Assembly: GCA_023391415.1 (NCBI GenBank)
Contig: JAEWAY010000036.1
Coordinates: forward strand, 124,001-188,000
Length of the DNA stretch: 64,000 nucleotides
Reading direction: 5' to 3'
DNA from: Bacteroidota bacterium
Lineage (GTDB): Bacteria > Bacteroidota > Bacteroidia > Cytophagales > Cytophagaceae
The position numbers were made by a program, and so were the translations under genes. The notes beneath the pieces are model-generated. The model saw nothing but the letters and a program-made list of their open reading frames with translations, made no database searches and was not told the origin of the DNA. Below, piece after piece: positions 17,523 through 26,142 of the stretch; the first letter of the stretch is position 1, and each line of letters opens with the position of its first letter.

Positions 17523-17815
17523 AACATGGAGAGGTATCCTTAGCCGTGTTCGCGATATTGTCAGAGCTCTCTTTAGAGAAAGGTTTGTTACTTTTCAAAA
17601 CTATCAGCGACATGCCATATTTTACTAATGGATTCCTTTTAGCCGAGAAGACAAAACGACCACCAGTATGACGCGATTGATAAATTTATGCCATTAAAGC
17701 AGCGTATCGGAAAAGAAAGATATTGATTAAATATTAAAAAATGAGGTTTTAGACAAATTCAATAACAGGCTACAAAACCGCGAAGCCTTGAGAAGGCTGT
17801 AAATAAGAAGAAAAT
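17523..17815. other. Gene-free intergenic region
   Basis: No supported gene or RNA between the small membrane-protein gene and the terminator of the tRNA cluster. All frames on both strands are broken by frequent stops. Confidence 0.4.
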
Positions 17816-17850
17816 AAAAAAGGACAAGTCTTTCATTTTTAGACTTATCC
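17816..17850 (-). terminator. Terminator of the tRNA-Pro/tRNA-Arg transcript
   Basis: On the minus strand GGATAAGTCT pairs with AGACTTGTCC (one G-U pair), followed by six T residues. It lies 8 bases after the 3' end of tRNA-Arg. Confidence 0.85.
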
Positions 17851-17857
17851 CATCAAG

Positions 17858-17931
17858 TGATCCCGTTTGGATTCGAACCAAAGACCTACTGCTTAGAAGG
17901 CAGTTGCTCTATCCAGCTGAGCTACGGGACC
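17858..17931 (-). tRNA. tRNA-Arg (anticodon TCT)
   Basis: A cloverleaf on the minus strand: acceptor stem GGTCCCG/CGGGATC with discriminator A, a D-arm with AGCTCAGCTGGATAGAGC, and anticodon loop CTTCTAA read as TCT. The T-arm has GGTTCGAATCC. CCA is not encoded. It lies 14 bases downstream of tRNA-Pro and is probably co-transcribed with it. It reads AGA codons. Confidence 0.96.
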
Positions 17932-17945
17932 TTCCTTATTTCTTG

Positions 17946-18020
17946 TCGGGGTGGCAGGATTCGAACCTGCGACCTCATGGTCCCAAACCATGCGCGATAA
18001 CCGGGCTACGCTACACCCCG
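17946..18020 (-). tRNA. tRNA-Pro (anticodon TGG)
   Basis: A cloverleaf on the minus strand: acceptor CGGGGTG/CACCCCG with discriminator A, anticodon stem CATGG/CCATG and loop TTTGGGA (anticodon TGG). The T-loop is TTCGAAT. CCA is not encoded. It has its own promoter just upstream. Confidence 0.96.
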
Positions 18021-18049
18021 AACACTTTCCATTTCAGAATTTGAGGGCG

Positions 18050-18077
18050 CAAAGGTAAGAAACTTTTTTTAACTCAA
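18050..18077 (-). promoter_or_regulatory. Promoter of tRNA-Pro/tRNA-Arg
   Basis: On the minus strand TTTG (18077-18074), a 16-base spacer and TACCTTTG (18057-18050) match the Bacteroidetes -33/-7 pattern. The -7 box ends 30 bases before the tRNA 5' end. Confidence 0.7.
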
Positions 18078-18113
18078 AAAAATAATTTCCTTATACACCC
18101 TCTTTTCTTTTTT

Positions 18114-18203
<90 letters not shown>

Positions 18204-18215
18204 GAAAAAGTTGTG

Positions 18216-18247
18216 CAAAGGTAGCGAAAATTATTTCTATAAAGCAA
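18216..18247 (-). promoter_or_regulatory. Promoter of tRNA-Ser
   Basis: On the minus strand TTG (18247-18245), a 21-base spacer and TACCTTTG (18223-18216). It has the same TACCTTTGC box as the tRNA-Pro promoter, 12 bases before the tRNA. Confidence 0.65.
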
Positions 18248-18337
18248 GAGTCGTCCATAAAAAAATAATATTTTATTTCGGCCTTGTGTTAATCAGGCAA
18301 TTGAACGAAGTTTAAGCAATCGAACCTACAAAGCAAG

Positions 18338-19264
18338 ATGAGCTTTATTTATCCGCCGGATCTGTTTATCTATACGCTGATTACAGCTTTCATCTGTTTT
18401 TATGGCGTTTATCTTATACGAATGTATAAAATATCCAGAGCGACCGGCAAAAGGATCAATACCCTTATTTATAAATTTGTCCTCCGCGCGGCGTATTTCC
18501 TGTTGCTGGTCGTGAGCCTTATGGGACCATTGCTTACAAGTCCCCGATCCGCTCGGGATATGAAAAAAAACATTTACCTCGCTATCGATCTTTCGGGCAG
18601 TATGGCCGCGAACGATCCGCCTCCTTCCCGCTTTGAGGCATGCAGAGAAAAAATAAATGAATTTATTCAGCGGACGCGGGAAGCTCGTATTGGAATCATT
18701 ATCTTTTCATCCGACGCTTTCTTGCACGCGCCACTAACCTCCGATAAAAAGGCTCTTCAGACCTATGTCGATATCCTTAACCCGGATATTCTTGAAAATA
18801 AAGGTTCAGACCTCAACGCTCCGATCGAACTGGCGCTGCGAAAATTCAGACAAACGGGAGAACCCGCGTCCAACAATATTATTCTGTTTTCAGACGGCGA
18901 GTCCCATACCCCCGTCAACAACAAGCTTTTAAAAACCGCTCAAAAAGAAAATGTACGCGTCTATACGGTTGGAATCGGCTCCAGGGAGGGAGGTATTCTA
19001 ACAATAAAAGGCGCTAATGTCCTTACCAGACTACAGCCGGATCTTTTAAAGGATATCGCCGCCCAAACCCATGCTCAGTATATCGAATATTCGGTATCGT
19101 CCAGCGATGTCGCCAGTCTGGTGAATTTTATAAGCAAGCGAAAAGAGCCTATTGAAAACGCGGAAAACAACGCGGAGTCCAATAAATATTTTTACTTTCT
19201 GATGATAGCCTTGTATCTCATGATGCTGGACGCGGCGATTACTTTAAATATTCTTTCATTATGA
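18338..19264 (+). CDS. VWA-domain membrane protein, BatB-like
   Basis: This 308-residue inner-membrane protein has two N-terminal membrane helices (about 8-27 and 46-66), a periplasmic von Willebrand A domain and a C-terminal helix (about 284-305). The metal-ion-dependent adhesion site is intact: D84-x-S86-x-S88 in AIDLSGSMA, plus ILFSDGESH. This is the layout of BatA/BatB of the Bacteroides aerotolerance operon, whose exact biochemical role is unclear. It overlaps the next gene by four bases (ATGA), so the two are translationally coupled. A second VWA gene and batD are not next to it. Confidence 0.85.
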   Translation: MSFIYPPDLFIYTLITAFICFYGVYLIRMYKISRATGKRINTLIYKFVLRAAYFLLLVVSLMGPLLTSPRSARDMKKNIYLAIDLSGSMAANDPPPSRFEACREKINEFIQRTREARIGIIIFSSDAFLHAPLTSDKKALQTYVDILNPDILENKGSDLNAPIELALRKFRQTGEPASNNIILFSDGESHTPVNNKLLKTAQKENVRVYTVGIGSREGGILTIKGANVLTRLQPDLLKDIAAQTHAQYIEYSVSSSDVASLVNFISKRKEPIENAENNAESNKYFYFLMIALYLMMLDAAITLNILSL

Positions 19265-20073
19265 AACCGGCCCTGATCAGCGTCTCCATAATCGCCTTTT
19301 TTTTTAGTTTCTTTACCAGAACGGACAAGATCAATCATCTGATCATGAAAGCGGAAAGCGCGTACAGCAGCCGGAATTATGAAACCGCCGCGTTCATGTA
19401 CGATACGTTGTTACACATATATGAATTAAACACTCCGGAAATCCAGTGGAATCTGGCTTCCTCATGGCTCAAAGCCTTTCATTATGACTCCGCTCACAAG
19501 TATTTCGAACAACTTTCCATCTCCGGACATCGGAAAATTCGATCCGAATCCATGAATCAACTTGGCCTGATCGCCTATTATTTCAAGGATGACAGGGCCG
19601 GAGCGATTCTTCAGTTCAAGAAAGCGCTCCGAATCAATCCTGATAATCAGGAGGCCATATACAACCTTGAACTCCTGCGGAAAACCAGCTTGGAAACATT
19701 TTCTTCCGACCAAAACTCCTCTCAGGACCGGGACAGTATAAAAACCCATATTGAAAAAAAACAAGCGACCAGAAGAAAAAAGGAATCATATAGGACGCGG
19801 AGCGAAGAGCGCGACCGGAGCGTGAAGTCCAATCATGGGGAAACTCCCGGAAAGTCGCCCCGTAAAGATCATGAAAGTGCCAATGATAAGTCCGACGCTG
19901 AAAACAACGCGTCGGATAATGACTCTTCCGGGAAACTTATTACGCGAAGAAAGAGTAATCAGGATATAAGTTCAGAACGTATTCTGGAACTAACGCGGCA
20001 AAACGAAATACGCTATTTACAACAAATAAAAAGAAAGCCGGAAACAGCCAAGAAGACCGGTCCACCTTATTAA
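19261..20073 (+). CDS. TPR protein, BatC-like
   Basis: This 270-residue protein has an N-terminal hydrophobic segment (about 5-18, signal or anchor). TPR-type helices follow at about 25-140, including AILQFKKALRINPDNQEAIYNLELLR, which I cite by its start and end at about 119-144. After residue 150 it becomes very charged and low in complexity (Lys, Arg, Glu, Ser, Asp). The end, EIRYLQQIKRKP, resembles the C terminus of BatC. It overlaps the VWA gene by ATGA and lies 16 bases before the thiolase gene. BatC is thought to form complexes with the VWA proteins. Confidence 0.78.
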   Translation: MKPALISVSIIAFFFSFFTRTDKINHLIMKAESAYSSRNYETAAFMYDTLLHIYELNTPEIQWNLASSWLKAFHYDSAHKYFEQLSISGHRKIRSESMNQLGLIAYYFKDDRAGAILQFKKALRINPDNQEAIYNLELLRKTSLETFSSDQNSSQDRDSIKTHIEKKQATRRKKESYRTRSEERDRSVKSNHGETPGKSPRKDHESANDKSDAENNASDNDSSGKLITRRKSNQDISSERILELTRQNEIRYLQQIKRKPETAKKTGPPY

Positions 20074-20089
20074 CAAAGTTATCATTATC

Positions 20090-21265
20090 ATGAAAGAAGT
20101 ATACATACTATCCGCTGTTCGTACTCCAATCGGAAGTTATGGCGGCGCGTTGCAGAGTTTTTCAGCTCCCCGGCTGGGCGCCGAAGCGATCAAAGGGGCT
20201 TTGGCCAAAGCGCTCGTTCCAGCGGACCAGGTTCAGGAAGTCATTATGGGCAACGTACTCACCGCCAATCTTGGTCAGGCTCCCGCTCGCCAGGCCGCGG
20301 TATTGGCGGGGCTACCCTATTCCGTCCAATGCACAACCATCAATAAGGTCTGCGCGTCAGGCACCAAAGCCATCATGCTCGCCGCGCAAAGTATTCAACT
20401 GGGACTTGCCGATTTGGTTGTCGCTGGCGGCATGGAGAGCATGAGCAATGTTCCCTACTACATCGATAAAGCCAGGTTTGGCTACAAACTCGGTCACGGA
20501 AGTCTGATTGACGGGATTATCAAAGACGGCCTCTGGGACGTGTACAACGACTACCATATGGGAAGCGCCGCGGAAAATACCGCGAAAGAAATGGGCGTCT
20601 CCCGTGACGCGCAGGACGAATTCGCCATCACCTCCTATCGTCGGGCCAACGACGCGATTGTATCCGGAAAATTTAAAAATGAAATCACGCCATTAGAAAT
20701 AAAATCCCGAAAAGGCGCTGAATTTATTGATCAGGATGAAGAGCCTTCCAAAGTCAACTACGACAAAATTCCGACTTTAACTCCTGTTTTTATGAAAGAT
20801 GGCACTGTCACCGCCGCCAACGCGAGTACACTGAACGACGGAGCCGCCGCCATTGTACTGGCGAGTAAGGAAAAAGTGGAAGCCCTTGGTCTCAAGCCTG
20901 TCGCCAGGATTATCACCTACGCCGACGCTGAGCAGGCGCCCGAATGGTTTACAACAAGTCCCGCGCTGGCTATCCCCAAGGCGCTCAAACACGCGTCCCT
21001 GTCCACCAGCGACGTAGATCTCTTTGAAATTAACGAGGCCTTCGCCGTCGTTTCCATCGTCAACAATAGGCTACTTAACCTGGATCCTCAAAAAGTCAAT
21101 ATTTATGGAGGCGCTGTCGCGTTGGGACACCCCATCGGATGCTCAGGCGCTCGAATCGTTACAACGCTGCTCACCGCGCTGCGCGACGAAGACAAGGAAA
21201 TTGGAGTAGCTGGCATATGCAATGGCGGCGGCGGAGCCTCCTCCATAGTGGTACAAAGATTGTGA
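20090..21265 (+). CDS. Acetyl-CoA C-acyltransferase (thiolase)
   Basis: This 391-residue enzyme condenses two acetyl-CoA into acetoacetyl-CoA or cleaves 3-ketoacyl-CoA. All thiolase signatures are present: nucleophilic Cys88 in INKVCASGTKA, the NEAFAVV motif, His347 in ALGHPIGCSGAR, and Cys377 in GICNGGGGASS. The length is typical for AtoB/PhaA-type cytoplasmic biosynthetic thiolases, although a FadA-like degradative role cannot be excluded. None of its 54 alanine codons reads GCA. Its stop codon overlaps the start of the next gene by one base (TGATG). Confidence 0.94.
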   Translation: MKEVYILSAVRTPIGSYGGALQSFSAPRLGAEAIKGALAKALVPADQVQEVIMGNVLTANLGQAPARQAAVLAGLPYSVQCTTINKVCASGTKAIMLAAQSIQLGLADLVVAGGMESMSNVPYYIDKARFGYKLGHGSLIDGIIKDGLWDVYNDYHMGSAAENTAKEMGVSRDAQDEFAITSYRRANDAIVSGKFKNEITPLEIKSRKGAEFIDQDEEPSKVNYDKIPTLTPVFMKDGTVTAANASTLNDGAAAIVLASKEKVEALGLKPVARIITYADAEQAPEWFTTSPALAIPKALKHASLSTSDVDLFEINEAFAVVSIVNNRLLNLDPQKVNIYGGAVALGHPIGCSGARIVTTLLTALRDEDKEIGVAGICNGGGGASSIVVQRL

Positions 21266-22941
21266 TGACTGATCCAGGTATAAAAAACGGCTTCATGCGC
21301 TTCTCACTGATAATGATCCTGATCGCGACTGTTAGCGGCGCGATTGCTCAAAACAATGTACACCGAACATTTTATGACAATAACATTCGATTGCTGAAGG
21401 AAGAATACCAGATCAACGAACACAAAGACAAACATGGAATATTCAAAAGTTTTTTCCCCGGAGGAAATCCGGAAATCGTAACCTTCTATTCCCATGGTAG
21501 AAGAGACAGCGTCTTTATCGAGTTTTATGAAAATGGAAAGCCCAAGGTAAAAGGAAACTACAAAGATGGTCTGAAAAACGGCTTATTTGAATATTTTGAA
21601 CCGACAGGAAGGTTGAAGTTTAAAGAGCATTACGACAACGAGCCGCCCCACGCGGGAACCTATATCCAGTATAGTCCCAATGACTCCATTACAGCGCGGG
21701 GTTTTCTGAAAAACGGCGTATTCGATAGCACATTTACCGAATTTTACCCAAATGGAAAAATTAAAACCAGGTGTATCCTGCGCGATGGAAAAAAGAACGG
21801 GATAATGGAGGTTTTTCATCCCAATGGCAACCTCCTGCAAAAAACGCGTTTCCGGAATGATTCCATCGAGGGACCTATTGTCACCTATTTCGCCAATGGC
21901 AATATAAAAAACGAAGCCAATTACCACGACGGTAAGCTCAACGGACTACTGAAAGAATATTATGAGGAAGGCGGACTGAAGTCCGAAAGCCACTACTCCG
22001 ACAATCAGCAGCACGGATTGACCAGGACCTATTATCCTGATGGCGGTAAAATGACCGAAGAAAACTATTCCAATGGCAGACTAAGCGGATTTTTCAGAAC
22101 TTTTTATCCTGAAGGCGGACTGGAAACGGTTTCTTACATCACCAACAATAGCCGATCAGGGGTTTATCAAAGTTTTAATAAAGAAGGAACAAAAGTTTTT
22201 GAAGGCGACTTTGTCGATGGAGTTTTACATGGCAAAGTATCTACCTGGTACGATAATGGTCAACCTAAACAGGAACTAAACTATAGCGATGGTAAAAAGA
22301 CCGGAAAAAACCTGACATATTATCCCAATGGAGCGCTTCAGCGAAAAGAATTATATAAAAACACGGAACTGGGCTGGCTTATTGAGATAGAAACATTTTT
22401 TGACAATAAAAGTCCCGAGCAAAAAGGCGCGCTAATACTTCCGCGTAGCCCGGCTCCTACGGAGAAAACCAAAGAACAAAGAGCCTATGAACTGGAAAAC
22501 TCCCTGAAACCGGGACAAAAAATATATGAACGCAATCTGCTCCAGACGGAAAAGACGGTCAAAACCGGCGAATGGCTCACGTATTATCCCAACAGGCAAC
22601 TCATGGTCAAAGAGTCTTTTATCAATGACAAACTGATGGGCCCGCGCGTAATCTATTACGAAAACAAGAATCAGGAAAAAGCGATAGAAAATTATTCGCA
22701 TGGCGTAAAGACCGGCAACTGGAAAGAGTTTTACGAAAACGGTCAAGTGAGTGTCGACGCGACCTATAAAAGCAATACCCGCTATGGCCCTTATAAGGAA
22801 TATCATGAAAACGGAAAACTAAAGACAGAGGGCAACTTCATCGCGGGACGGGAAACAGGAAAATGGTTGTACTATGATGAAGGAGGCGAACTTGAAAAAA
22901 CGCTTACCTTCCGCAATGGCGAAGTCATCAACCAAAAATAA
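21265..22941 (+). CDS. Secreted YwqK/MORN-repeat protein
   Basis: The 558-residue product starts at the ATG at 21265, which overlaps the thiolase stop codon, or at the ATG at 21295 directly before the signal peptide (MRFSLIMILIATVSGAIAQ). The reading frame stays open upstream into the thiolase gene, but those codons do not look coding. After the signal peptide there are about 15-20 repeats of roughly 23 residues with the YxNGxxxxExxYxxGxxxG pattern (YPNGKIKT, HPNGNLLQ, YPDGGKMTEE, YDNGQPKQE, YENGQVSVD). This is the YwqK/MORN_2 family, often labelled toxin-antitoxin system YwqK antitoxin. In Bacteroidetes the exported forms have no proven function. Confidence 0.83.
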   Translation: MTDPGIKNGFMRFSLIMILIATVSGAIAQNNVHRTFYDNNIRLLKEEYQINEHKDKHGIFKSFFPGGNPEIVTFYSHGRRDSVFIEFYENGKPKVKGNYKDGLKNGLFEYFEPTGRLKFKEHYDNEPPHAGTYIQYSPNDSITARGFLKNGVFDSTFTEFYPNGKIKTRCILRDGKKNGIMEVFHPNGNLLQKTRFRNDSIEGPIVTYFANGNIKNEANYHDGKLNGLLKEYYEEGGLKSESHYSDNQQHGLTRTYYPDGGKMTEENYSNGRLSGFFRTFYPEGGLETVSYITNNSRSGVYQSFNKEGTKVFEGDFVDGVLHGKVSTWYDNGQPKQELNYSDGKKTGKNLTYYPNGALQRKELYKNTELGWLIEIETFFDNKSPEQKGALILPRSPAPTEKTKEQRAYELENSLKPGQKIYERNLLQTEKTVKTGEWLTYYPNRQLMVKESFINDKLMGPRVIYYENKNQEKAIENYSHGVKTGNWKEFYENGQVSVDATYKSNTRYGPYKEYHENGKLKTEGNFIAGRETGKWLYYDEGGELEKTLTFRNGEVINQK

Positions 22942-22981
22942 CGATTACGCGAAAAGCCTCGCCGCTTTCAATAGGATATTC

Positions 22982-23011
22982 TTTATACTGTTTTAATTTT
23001 TCATAAATTTG
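22982..23011 (+). promoter_or_regulatory. Candidate promoter of purC
   Basis: TTTA (22982-22985), an 18-base spacer and TAAATTTG (23004-23011). The predicted start of transcription, about 23018, lies almost at the first ATG. This slightly favours the in-frame ATG at 23031 as translation start. Confidence 0.5.
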
Positions 23012-23021
23012 TCCTTGGGTT

Positions 23022-23966
23022 ATGAAAAACATGGAAGCGATTAAAGAGACAAATTTTCAATTTCCGGGACAAACCGGGTTTTATAAGGGCAAAGTACGGG
23101 ACGTTTATTTCTTTCCGGACAAGCTGGTAGTCATTGTCAGCGACAGGATATCCGCGTTCGATGTTGTACTTCCACAACCCATCCCGTATAAAGGCCAAGT
23201 GCTGAATCAGATTGCTTCCAGATTTCTGAACGCGACCAGGGATATTGTTCCCAACTGGGTTGCTTCCGTACCGGATCCCAATGTCACCATTGGTAAAAAA
23301 TGCGAGGCGTTTCCCGTCGAAATGGTCATCCGGGGCTACCTTGCCGGACATGCTTGGCGAGAATACAAAGCGGGCAAAAGATCTATCTGTGGCGTCCCCC
23401 TTCCGGATGGATTAAAGGAAAACGATCCGCTTCCTGCTCCGATTATCACACCTACAACCAAAGCCAGAGAAGGGCACGACGAAGACATATCACGGGAAGA
23501 TATTCTCAAAAAAAACCTGGTGAGCGAAGCCGATTATCTGACACTCGAGAAATATACCCGGCTGTTATTCCAAAAAGGTACCGAAATGGCCGCGGAAAGA
23601 GGCCTTATCCTAGTCGATACCAAATATGAATTTGGCAAGCTCAACGGTGAAATCTTCCTAATCGACGAAGTGCATACTCCTGATTCTTCCAGGTATTTTT
23701 ACCAGGATGGCTATAAAGAAAGACAAGCCAGGGGAGAATCTCAAAAACAGCTTTCAAAGGAATTTGTAAGACAGTGGCTGATAGAAAACAATTTTCAGGG
23801 TAAGGAAGGACAGCGAGTGCCGGAAATGACGGACGAAATTATCACTAAGATATCCGACCGCTATATCGAGCTGTATGAACATATGACCGGAGAAGCGTTC
23901 GTAAAGGAATCCACAGACTCCATTATCAGGAGAATTGAGCGAAATGTCCTGAATCATATATCGTAA
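23022..23966 (+). CDS. purC: SAICAR synthetase (phosphoribosylaminoimidazole-succinocarboxamide synthase)
   Basis: This 314-residue enzyme of purine biosynthesis joins CAIR with aspartate using ATP. Family motifs are GKVRDVY near residue 24, VSDRISAFDVVLP, MVIRGYLAGHAWREYKAGK near 107-125, GHDEDIS and LVDTKYEFG near 200. The length matches the longer, yeast-like form common in Bacteroidetes. Two ATGs three codons apart (23022 and 23031) are possible starts. The gene is followed closely by the STAS and RNase Z genes in the same direction. Confidence 0.96.
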   Translation: MKNMEAIKETNFQFPGQTGFYKGKVRDVYFFPDKLVVIVSDRISAFDVVLPQPIPYKGQVLNQIASRFLNATRDIVPNWVASVPDPNVTIGKKCEAFPVEMVIRGYLAGHAWREYKAGKRSICGVPLPDGLKENDPLPAPIITPTTKAREGHDEDISREDILKKNLVSEADYLTLEKYTRLLFQKGTEMAAERGLILVDTKYEFGKLNGEIFLIDEVHTPDSSRYFYQDGYKERQARGESQKQLSKEFVRQWLIENNFQGKEGQRVPEMTDEIITKISDRYIELYEHMTGEAFVKESTDSIIRRIERNVLNHIS

Positions 23967-23991
23967 CCCATTCGAAACAATTACTATCCAG

Positions 23992-24378
23992 ATGAAATTT
24001 ACCACAAGGAATGAAGAAAAGTATAGCATGATTAGTTTACAGGAAGATAAACTAACCTCCGCTATCGCTCCTGCGCTCAAGTCTGAACTAGTGAGGCTTA
24101 AATCGGAAGGCGTCGCCAATATAATCCTGAATCTGGCCGAAATAAAATACGCGGACTCTTCCGGCCTTAGTTCCATTTTGGTCGGCAATCGCGTATGCCA
24201 GGAAGCGGAAGGCATATTTATCTTGTCCTGCTGCAACGACCACGTGATTAAACTATTGAAAATTTCGCAACTCGATACAATATTAAACGTCCTCCCAACC
24301 GTTGAAGAAGCTGTAGACGCCGTCTTTATGCACGAATTGGAAAAATCCTTCAACGAAGAAGAAAATAACGAAGAATAG
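23992..24378 (+). CDS. STAS-domain protein, anti-sigma factor antagonist type
   Basis: This 128-residue cytoplasmic protein consists of one STAS domain. The phosphorylation-site motif YADSSGLSSIL (about 53-63) matches SpoIIAA/RsbV, with Ser56 or Ser57 as the probable site. In that family an anti-sigma kinase phosphorylates the serine and so controls partner switching. No kinase or phosphatase gene is close, so the partner is unknown. It has an acidic C-terminal tail. The stop codon is two bases before the RNase Z start, so the two are translated from one message. Confidence 0.88.
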   Translation: MKFTTRNEEKYSMISLQEDKLTSAIAPALKSELVRLKSEGVANIILNLAEIKYADSSGLSSILVGNRVCQEAEGIFILSCCNDHVIKLLKISQLDTILNVLPTVEEAVDAVFMHELEKSFNEEENNEE

Positions 24379-24380
24379 CA

Positions 24381-25322
24381 TTGCCTTTCGAATTAACCAT
24401 ACTGGGCGCCAACTCCGCCACACCTGTCTTTAACAGGCATCAGACCGCTCAAATATTACAAATTGAGAATGAACAGATTCTTATTGATTGTGGCGAGGGT
24501 ACGCAGATGCAGATCAACAGGTATCGATTCAAACTTAACAAAATCAACTATATATTTATAAGCCATTTGCATGGAGACCATTACTTGGGACTAGTGGGTC
24601 TGATTAGTACCATGCACCTTTTCGGAAGGACAAAGGAGCTGAATCTTTTCGGCCCTCCGGGACTTTCAGAAATCATTACTACCCAATTAAAATATTCGGA
24701 AACAATCCTGAACTTTAAAATCCGTTTTCAAGAGCTCGATACGGAAAAAAGCGATCTTATACTCACAACGGACAAGTTTACCGTTACTACCATTCCACTT
24801 ATCCATCGGATCAGATGTTGCGGCTTTTTATTTCAGGAAACACCCCGAAAGCACAAGATTCGTAAAGACATATTGCCGGAAAACACACCTCTGATCACCA
24901 TCGCGAATCTGAAAAAAGGCCTGGATATTGTCGATGAAGAAGGCAATATCATATACAAAAACTCGGAATATGCCATTCCGCCCCGGCGCCCCTACTCCTA
25001 CGCGTTTATGTCCGATACCGCCTACAGCGAAACATATCTGGACCTGGTTAAAGGAACGGATCTTTTATATCATGAAAGTACATTTCTTGAAGACATGAAA
25101 CCGAGAGCCAAGGAGACATTTCATACCACCGCGTTGGAAGCCGGCATTTTCGCCTCCAAAGCGGAAGTAAAACGTCTTATTATAGGACACTTCTCTTCCC
25201 GGTATCGTGAATTGAATCCTCTGCTGGAAGAAGCCCGGAGTGTTTTTCCCAATACCGCCCTAGCCTTGGAAGGCTCGACATTCAATGTATACGACAATGG
25301 ACTCCTCCCCGACTTCCAATAA
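24381..25322 (+). CDS. rnz: Ribonuclease Z
   Basis: This 313-residue endonuclease trims the 3' end of tRNA precursors, which matters here because the tRNAs lack encoded CCA. It is a metallo-beta-lactamase-fold protein with the zinc motif H62-x-H64-x-D66-H67 (SHLHGDHYLG). Further ligands lie in the PLIHRIRCCG region, FMSDTAY and IIGHFSSRY. The start is TTG at 24381, two bases after the STAS stop, since MPFELTILGANSATP matches the usual N terminus of the family. The end overlaps the next gene by 38 bases. Confidence 0.94.
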   Translation: MPFELTILGANSATPVFNRHQTAQILQIENEQILIDCGEGTQMQINRYRFKLNKINYIFISHLHGDHYLGLVGLISTMHLFGRTKELNLFGPPGLSEIITTQLKYSETILNFKIRFQELDTEKSDLILTTDKFTVTTIPLIHRIRCCGFLFQETPRKHKIRKDILPENTPLITIANLKKGLDIVDEEGNIIYKNSEYAIPPRRPYSYAFMSDTAYSETYLDLVKGTDLLYHESTFLEDMKPRAKETFHTTALEAGIFASKAEVKRLIIGHFSSRYRELNPLLEEARSVFPNTALALEGSTFNVYDNGLLPDFQ

Positions 25323-26142
25323 AAATACCAAGCGAGGAAACCACCTCTTTATTCTCCTGACCGGCTTTTTCCTGGTCAACGCCTTACTCGCGGAGATTAT
25401 CGGAGTAAAAATTTTTTCTCTGGAGACCTCTCTCTCTCTTCCTCCAGCCCAAATTCCCCTTTTCTCCGGTTCCGCCCTGGATTTCAACCTTACGGCCGGA
25501 GTCCTGATATGGCCCGTTGTATTTGTCACGACAGATCTGATCAATGAATACTATGGATATTCAGCGGTCAAAAAAGTCAGTATTCTCGCGGCTATCATGA
25601 TCGGGTATTGCTTTATCGCCATATGGATTACCACAGAACTGCCTCCGGCCGAATTTTGGCTTACAGTCAACAAAACTCCGGGAAACCCCGACTTTGACAT
25701 CAACCACAGCTATAATACGATTTTCAGACAGGGCCTGGGCATCATCGTAGGCTCCTTATTCGCCTTCTTGCTGGGCCAGTTTGTCGACGCCTACACCTTT
25801 CAATCATTGAAAAGGCTAACCAATACCCGCAAACTCTGGCTGCGGGCTACCGGGTCCACCCTGATCTCTCAGTTTATAGACAGCTTTATAGTCTTATTTA
25901 TAGCGTTCTACCTTTTCTCAGGAGAAAGCCGCTGGACAATCGCGCAGATCGCCTCCGTAGGAACAATCAACTATATATACAAATTTCTCATCGCTATCCT
26001 GCTTACTCCCTTGCTGTATCTGATACATTACTATCTGGACCGCTATCTGCGCCACGGGGAACCAGCCAGACCTAAAACGCTCCCTAAACAACAAAAAACA
26101 GAGGCTGGCCGCCTATACCATCATAGTCCCAACGATTTATAA
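25285..26142 (+). CDS. Queuosine precursor transporter (YhhQ/VUT family)
   Basis: This 285-residue inner-membrane protein has about six to seven hydrophobic helices. The family motifs NALLAEIIGVKIF near residue 35, WPVVFVTTDLINEYYG near 75, and ISQFIDSFIVLFIAFYLF near 195 identify the VUT/YhhQ group (PF02592). That group imports preQ0/preQ1 for queuosine modification of tRNA. The start overlaps the end of rnz, with ATG at 25285 or 25297, which suggests translational coupling of two tRNA-maturation genes. The 3' end overlaps the convergent small gene by 22 bases. Confidence 0.88.
   Translation: MYTTMDSSPTSNKNTKRGNHLFILLTGFFLVNALLAEIIGVKIFSLETSLSLPPAQIPLFSGSALDFNLTAGVLIWPVVFVTTDLINEYYGYSAVKKVSILAAIMIGYCFIAIWITTELPPAEFWLTVNKTPGNPDFDINHSYNTIFRQGLGIIVGSLFAFLLGQFVDAYTFQSLKRLTNTRKLWLRATGSTLISQFIDSFIVLFIAFYLFSGESRWTIAQIASVGTINYIYKFLIAILLTPLLYLIHYYLDRYLRHGEPARPKTLPKQQKTEAGRLYHHSPNDL

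Noticed and set aside
21139..21264. Upstream extension of the YwqK-repeat gene into the thiolase
   Set aside because: The extension is Arg- and Trp-rich noise (MLRRSNRYNAAHRAARRRQ), and a signal peptide begins after the ATG at 21265 or 21295.
23754..24353. 199-codon antisense frame over purC and the STAS gene
   Set aside because: It spans two real genes on the opposite strand; composition is Ser/Leu-rich, as expected for a shadow.
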